From: Paenibacillus sp. S150
GTDB taxonomy: Bacteria; Bacillota; Bacilli; Paenibacillales; Paenibacillaceae
Length of the DNA: 64,000 bases
Direction of reading: 5' to 3'
NCBI RefSeq assembly: GCF_019352175.1
Contig: NZ_JACBYI010000002.1
Location: 248,001 to 312,000 of the forward strand
Shown here: piece by piece, positions 60,467-64,000 of the stretch
Layout: each line of letters starts with the position of its first letter
Numbering within the stretch: position 1 is the stretch's first letter
The notes under the pieces: model-generated
The model's input: only the letters and a program-made list of their open reading frames with translations
The model's database searches: none
Told to the model about the DNA's origin: nothing
Translations under genes and position numbers: made by a program

Positions 60467-61699
60467 TTAAAACGCCCAGTTCCCCTTCAGAAATACTGGC
60501 TCACGTGTACCGTCGTTGGCAATGCCGTAAATATCCATCTCCGGTGAGCCGATCATAAAATCGACGTGGGCAACACTTGTGTTCAGGCCGCGGGCAATCA
60601 GCTCCTCCTTGCTCATATCCTTGCCGCCTTCAAGACAGAAGGCATAGGCTGTGCCAATAGCCAGATGATTGGAGGCATTCTCATCGAACAGAGTATTGAA
60701 ATACAGGATACCCGATTCGGAGATTGGTGATTTATGCGGAACAAGCGCAACCTCGCCGAGATATTTTGCCCCTTCATCCAGTCCAATAAGATATTCAAGC
60801 GCTTCCTGGCCTTGCTCGGCATGGACGCTGATGATCCGGCCCTGCTCAAAGGTAATCGAGAAGTTATCGATTATATTGCCTCCATAGCTGAGCGGCTTCG
60901 TGCTCCGGACGGTCCCGTTGACACCGGTCTTGAGCGGAGCAGTGAATACTTCTTCCGTTGGCATGTTGGCGACAAAAGAATGACCCTGGGCATTGATGCT
61001 GTCTCCCTGTGCCCACAGATGGCCTGCGGGCAGCTCGATGGTAAGGTCTGTGCCCGGTGCTATGTAATGAAGACTTTTATATTTTTTGGCGTTCAGGACA
61101 TCGGCTTTTTGTTCAAGGGTATCCAAATGCTCCTGCCAGGCCGCTACCGGGTCTCCACGGTCCAGACGCACTGTGTGGAAAATCGCTTCCCAGAGCTTAT
61201 CTACGCGCTCTTCCGCCGGAACGTCCGGGAATACTTTATCCGCCCATGCCTGTGAAGGAATAGCCACAATGCTCCAGCTGACCTTGTCGGACATTTGATA
61301 CTCGCGGTATTTGGTCAGAGCGGCTCCGCGGGTTTTCTGGAAGTTCGCAATCCGCTCGGGATCAATGCCTTTGAGCGCATCCGGGTCCTCGGCGATGACA
61401 TGGAGAAAGGCTGCGCCATTCTCGGCGAACTCGGTCAGCTCTCCGGCGAACCAGGTAGGCGCCTTTGTGAATACTTCCGGTGCGGCGTGCTCGAATTGCT
61501 GGCGTGTAATGAACTCGTCGCTCCAGTTGACCTTGACCTGGCTTGCGCCGATGGCATAGGCCTTGGCTGTAATGAGACGTACGAATTCCGCTGCCGAGAC
61601 TGGCGCGCTCACGACCAGGATTTGTCCAGGCTGAATGTTAACACCAATTTGAACCGCCAAATCCGCATATTTACTAAGCTGGGCTTCCAGTTTGGTCAT
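60467..61699 (-). CDS. Aminopeptidase, M29 family (paralog 1)
   Basis: 410 residues, same motifs as its neighbour (NMPTEEVFTAP, GEVALVP, ENASNHLAIG, HVDFMIGS). ATG 61699 has GGAGGAAA upstream; five further in-frame codons are possible. First gene of the pair. The two proteins are alike along their whole length, but loops differ, so substrate preference may have diverged. Confidence 0.92.
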   Translation of the reverse strand: MTKLEAQLSKYADLAVQIGVNIQPGQILVVSAPVSAAEFVRLITAKAYAIGASQVKVNWSDEFITRQQFEHAAPEVFTKAPTWFAGELTEFAENGAAFLHVIAEDPDALKGIDPERIANFQKTRGAALTKYREYQMSDKVSWSIVAIPSQAWADKVFPDVPAEERVDKLWEAIFHTVRLDRGDPVAAWQEHLDTLEQKADVLNAKKYKSLHYIAPGTDLTIELPAGHLWAQGDSINAQGHSFVANMPTEEVFTAPLKTGVNGTVRSTKPLSYGGNIIDNFSITFEQGRIISVHAEQGQEALEYLIGLDEGAKYLGEVALVPHKSPISESGILYFNTLFDENASNHLAIGTAYAFCLEGGKDMSKEELIARGLNTSVAHVDFMIGSPEMDIYGIANDGTREPVFLKGNWAF

Positions 61700-61847
61700 T
61701 GCGATTTCCTCCATTTACTGATAATTTAGTCTTTTATAGAACGGAGCTTGAGAGTGTTCTTCTCCATTTTCAAGTTCATATAGTATTAAATTATTAACCG
61801 CCGGATGAAAAAAGTCAATCAGTGTAGAGGGGGAAGGAATTGCGCCC

Positions 61848-61862
61848 ATATCATGATATACT
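61848..61862 (+). promoter_or_regulatory. Extended -10 promoter within a palindrome
   Basis: TGA-TATACT (61854-61862) overlaps the perfect palindrome ATATCATGATAT (61848-61859), 42 bases before the small acidic protein gene. Confidence 0.45.
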
Positions 61863-61903
61863 AAATCGTAGTCAGGATGAGATGGAAGAAGGAAGGAAAG
61901 AGC

Positions 61904-62191
61904 ATGAACGTGGAAATTATAAGGGCAGAAATGAAACGCGAAGAAGATAGAAGCTACATCGGGAGAACGGTCTTCACACTTGAAAATCACGGCTCCCCCT
62001 ATGAAATCACATTCTTCAGCAAACGCGGCACTGAATGGGATTACAGCCTGAGCTTTGCCGCCGAGCCGGGAAGCGAGGAGCAGTTCCTGGAAACCGATGC
62101 CTTGCTTGAAAATGATGATGATGTCTATAATCTGCTGCTGGATGCGGCACTGGATACCCAGGAGCTTCCGGAGGAGGCTGAGGAAGAGTAA
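61904..62191 (+). CDS. Small acidic hypothetical protein
   Basis: 95 residues. Strand-rich first half (MNVEIIRAEMKREEDRSYIGRTVFTLE, YEITFFSKRGTEWDYSLSF), then a very acidic C-terminus (LLENDDDVYNLL, LPEEAEEE). No Cys, signal or membrane helix. AAGGAAAG upstream of ATG 61904. Family not recognised; similar small proteins occur in Paenibacillus as far as I recall. Confidence 0.7.
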   Translation: MNVEIIRAEMKREEDRSYIGRTVFTLENHGSPYEITFFSKRGTEWDYSLSFAAEPGSEEQFLETDALLENDDDVYNLLLDAALDTQELPEEAEEE

Positions 62192-62242
62192 AACAAACGC
62201 GACCGCTGTCGGCATAATTGCCGAAAAGGGTCGCATTTGTTT
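62191..62242. terminator. Bidirectional terminator
   Basis: Stem AAACAAACGCGACC / GGTCGCATTTGTTT (one mismatch) with an inner CGGCA/TGCCG stem, between convergent genes. Confidence 0.82.
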
Positions 62243-63589
62243 CTACCCGATTGTGATATTGCCTTCGGGGTAGCGGTAAAGCTCCTTGCTGTTCTTGGGC
62301 TTGAGCGCATAAGCCAGCGTCAGCGGACCTATCCGCCCGACGAACATCAGGATAATCACAAGTGCCTTGCCCATCGTTGTAAGCTCAGGTGTGAGCCCCA
62401 TGGTGATGCCTGAGGTGCCGAAGGCGGAGACGGCTTCAAAGAGCACGGTCAGGAAGTCGGCGCTTTCGGTCACAGACAGCAGCATCGTGGCAGAGACAAC
62501 GAGCATGAGTGAGAGCAGGGTCATGGTGATTGCCCTGTATACATTTTCTTTGGAAATCCGGTGGCGGAACATGACGATGTCCTCTCTGCCCCGGATCTTG
62601 GCGTAAGCTGTACTGGCCAGAATCGCGAAGGTGGTGATTTTGATTCCCCCGCCGGTAGAACCGGGGGCCGCGCCGATGAACATGAGCAGGATCATCAGGA
62701 ACTGGGTGGATTCGCGCAGCAGCGGAATCTCGATGGTCGTAACACCGCCGGAGCGCGGAGTAATTGCCTGCAGGAAGGAAGCCATGATTTTGCCGCCGGC
62801 ATGCAGCGGCTTCAGAGTGGAATTCAGCTCCAGCCAGAAAAAGACCGCTGCCCCGCCCAGAATCAGGACAGCCGATGTCGAAAGCACGACTTTGGAATGC
62901 AGGGTCAGCCGTTTGCGCTTGGGATAGTCAATCACATCGGACAGGACGATAAAACCGATCCCGCCCAGAAATATAAGCAGCATGGAGGTGATATTCACAA
63001 TGGGATCTTCGGCATACCGTGTAAGGCCGCTGAAGGGGCCGTGGATATCTCCAAAAAGATCAAAACCTGCATTATTAAAGATTGAGATGCTATGGAACAA
63101 ACCATAATACATCGCTTTGCCAAATGGCATATCCAGTGTAAATCTGGCCGCGAGAAGTATGGCTCCGCTGAGCTGGATGACCAGTGAATAGAGCAGCACC
63201 CGCTGAATCAGCCGGACAATCCCCTGCATTGAATTCTGGTTCATGGACTCCTGCAGCAGCAGCCGTTCCTTCAGTGAGATCCGTTTGTTAAGCACCAGTG
63301 TAATCAAGGTTGCCATGGTTACGAATCCCAGGCCTCCGAACTGGAACAGTACCAGCAGCACGATTTGTCCGAATACGGTGAGCTGCGTCCCGGTGTCAAT
63401 CACGGCAAGACCTGTAACACAGGTTGCTGAAGTCGCCATGAACAAAGCGTCAATGAAGGAAATTCTCTCCCCGGTGGATGCCGCAGGCAGGCATAGCAGG
63501 AGTGCTCCTGCGGCGATCAGCAGTATAAATCCAAGCGACAATATTTTGGGCGGTGTCAGTCTTTGCTGCCCGAAGGGTACGATAGCCAA
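62243..63589 (-). CDS. ktrB: KtrB/TrkH-family K+ channel subunit
   Basis: 448 residues with four M1-P-M2 repeats. Selectivity-filter segments include SATCVTGLAV, SIFNNAGFDLFG and SAFGTSGITMG; the gating-loop region PGSTGGGIKITTF is clear. K+ (or Na+-coupled K+) uptake; needs a KtrA/C regulator, not found in this window. TTG start behind AGGAG. No c-di-AMP riboswitch is present upstream, unlike kimA. KtrD is an equally possible name. Confidence 0.88.
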   Translation of the reverse strand: MAIVPFGQQRLTPPKILSLGFILLIAAGALLLCLPAASTGERISFIDALFMATSATCVTGLAVIDTGTQLTVFGQIVLLVLFQFGGLGFVTMATLITLVLNKRISLKERLLLQESMNQNSMQGIVRLIQRVLLYSLVIQLSGAILLAARFTLDMPFGKAMYYGLFHSISIFNNAGFDLFGDIHGPFSGLTRYAEDPIVNITSMLLIFLGGIGFIVLSDVIDYPKRKRLTLHSKVVLSTSAVLILGGAAVFFWLELNSTLKPLHAGGKIMASFLQAITPRSGGVTTIEIPLLRESTQFLMILLMFIGAAPGSTGGGIKITTFAILASTAYAKIRGREDIVMFRHRISKENVYRAITMTLLSLMLVVSATMLLSVTESADFLTVLFEAVSAFGTSGITMGLTPELTTMGKALVIILMFVGRIGPLTLAYALKPKNSKELYRYPEGNITIG

Positions 63590-63609
63590 ATTTCATTCTC
63601 CTGACGTCT

Positions 63610-63642
63610 GAAGATAATCTGACAAGATTATACCATATCTTC
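63610..63642 (-). promoter_or_regulatory. ktrB promoter region with nested dyads
   Basis: On the minus strand TGG-TATAAT is an extended -10 (plus-strand positions 63627-63635). Dyads ATAATCT-GACA-AGATTAT and outer GAAGAT/ATCTTC overlap it, so a regulator may bind here. Confidence 0.45.
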
Positions 63643-63739
63643 ATATCCGTCCACTAAAGGGGCAGGGAAATGACATATTTTATCGAAATGGTTAAGTGGT
63701 TCAATTATTTTGGAGTTTCATAGAGGAGGCATACTGGCT

Positions 63740-64000
63740 GTGACAAGTCCGATTCTGAATCAGATTGGTGCTGTTTTCATTCCGGTGAGTGATATTGAAA
63801 GGTCGAAAAATTGGTATTGCAGCTTGCTGGGACTTCCCCAGGACGGCGAAGTGCTGTTTGGACATCTTTACGTTATTCCTATGCAAGGCCCGGGCATTGT
63901 GCTGGACAGCAGGATTTTCACAGTCGAGGCTGTGCTGAAGGTTCCTTCTTTCCAACTGAACACTGAGGATATTGGCGCCGCCTATGATTTTGTCAAAGAA
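63740..64000 (+). CDS. VOC-family protein (glyoxalase/dioxygenase fold), N-terminal part
   Basis: 87 residues visible before the window ends. The opening NQIGAVFIPVSDIERSKNWYCSLLGL is the classic VOC beta-alpha start; LNTEDIGAAYDFVKE begins the second module. GTG start with AGGAGG ten bases upstream. The metal site cannot be assessed. Confidence 0.82.
   Translation, partial: MTSPILNQIGAVFIPVSDIERSKNWYCSLLGLPQDGEVLFGHLYVIPMQGPGIVLDSRIFTVEAVLKVPSFQLNTEDIGAAYDFVKE

Noticed and set aside
1..64000. CRISPR arrays, tRNA/rRNA genes, transposases, prophage or toxin-antitoxin pairs
   Set aside because: Searched for by eye on both strands; none supported.

Overview
The window reads as a chromosomal segment of a spore-forming, low- to mid-GC Firmicute, most probably Paenibacillus (inference from gene content; no taxonomic marker is present). 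Support comes from the cwlJ-gerQ spore germination pair, a c-di-AMP riboswitch on a KimA-type K+ importer, a preQ1-I riboswitch on a queF-queC-queD-queE operon, strong AGGAGG-type ribosome binding sites with many GTG/TTG starts, and several small dispersed intergenic repeats. I saw no rRNA, tRNA, CRISPR array, transposase or prophage. Most of the sequence is housekeeping and transport. The unusual signals lie in regulatory DNA, short repeats, small Cys-rich proteins and a few broken reading frames.

Layout. 0-1.3 kb: end of moeA, then mobB (molybdenum cofactor). 1.4-3.4 kb (minus): XerS-like recombinase whose stop codon abuts the start of a Cys-rich pentapeptide protein. 3.5-7.2 kb: GNAT enzyme, an Rrf2 regulator, then an MBL-fold hydrolase and an AbrB-family membrane protein; the same dyad precedes the regulator and the hydrolase. 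7.7-10.9 kb: MFS exporter divergent from an SgrR-like regulator. 10.9-15.7 kb: VOC protein, tiny zinc-ribbon protein, aminotransferase, small hypothetical protein, alpha/beta hydrolase, lipoprotein. 15.8-19.2 kb: YjeH-like permease divergent from a LysR regulator, then a XerC/D-like recombinase. 19.5-24.4 kb: L-lactate dehydrogenase, YfnA-like permease, Asp-box lipoprotein, a 58-residue Cys-rich protein behind a perfect Fnr-type box, DUF2500 protein. 24.5-26.9 kb: SDR enzyme, cwlJ, gerQ, small protein. 26.9-29.7 kb: repeat-rich DNA around a CNNM/CBS transporter.

29.8-33.0 kb: a frameshifted MHYT-PAS histidine kinase and the BdbD/BdbC disulfide pair. 33.2-35.3 kb: riboswitch and kimA. 35.4-40.6 kb: Fur-boxed siderophore uptake system (binding protein, two permeases, ATPase, FhuF-like reductase) with a 43-base direct repeat inside it. 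40.7-44.1 kb: murB, a hypothetical protein, a two-gene ABC exporter and the tail of a ZIP transporter. 44.1-46.9 kb: queuosine precursor operon. 47-51 kb: small membrane protein, isochorismatase-family hydrolase, EamA transporter, methyltransferase, LysR regulator. 51.3-55.0 kb: pstS-pstC-pstA-pstB. 55.2-58.8 kb: MFS exporter divergent from a LysR regulator, then a frameshifted MBL hydrolase and a TetR regulator behind two tandem palindromes that sit on the promoter. 58.8-64 kb: small membrane protein, two tandem M29 aminopeptidases, a small acidic protein, a KtrB-type K+ channel subunit and the start of a VOC protein.

How it fits together. Potassium (kimA, ktrB), phosphate (pst), iron (Fur/Fhu), queuosine and redox themes each carry visible control elements. 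Four regulator-target modules (Rrf2, two LysR, TetR) have dyads whose geometry fits their family, so testable operators can be named. No single large undescribed system is evident. The best leads are the Fnr-box/Cys-rich small protein, the shared Rrf2 dyads, the TetR double operator, two dif-like sites 5.9 kb apart, and the YkgJ-like pentapeptide protein coupled to XerS.
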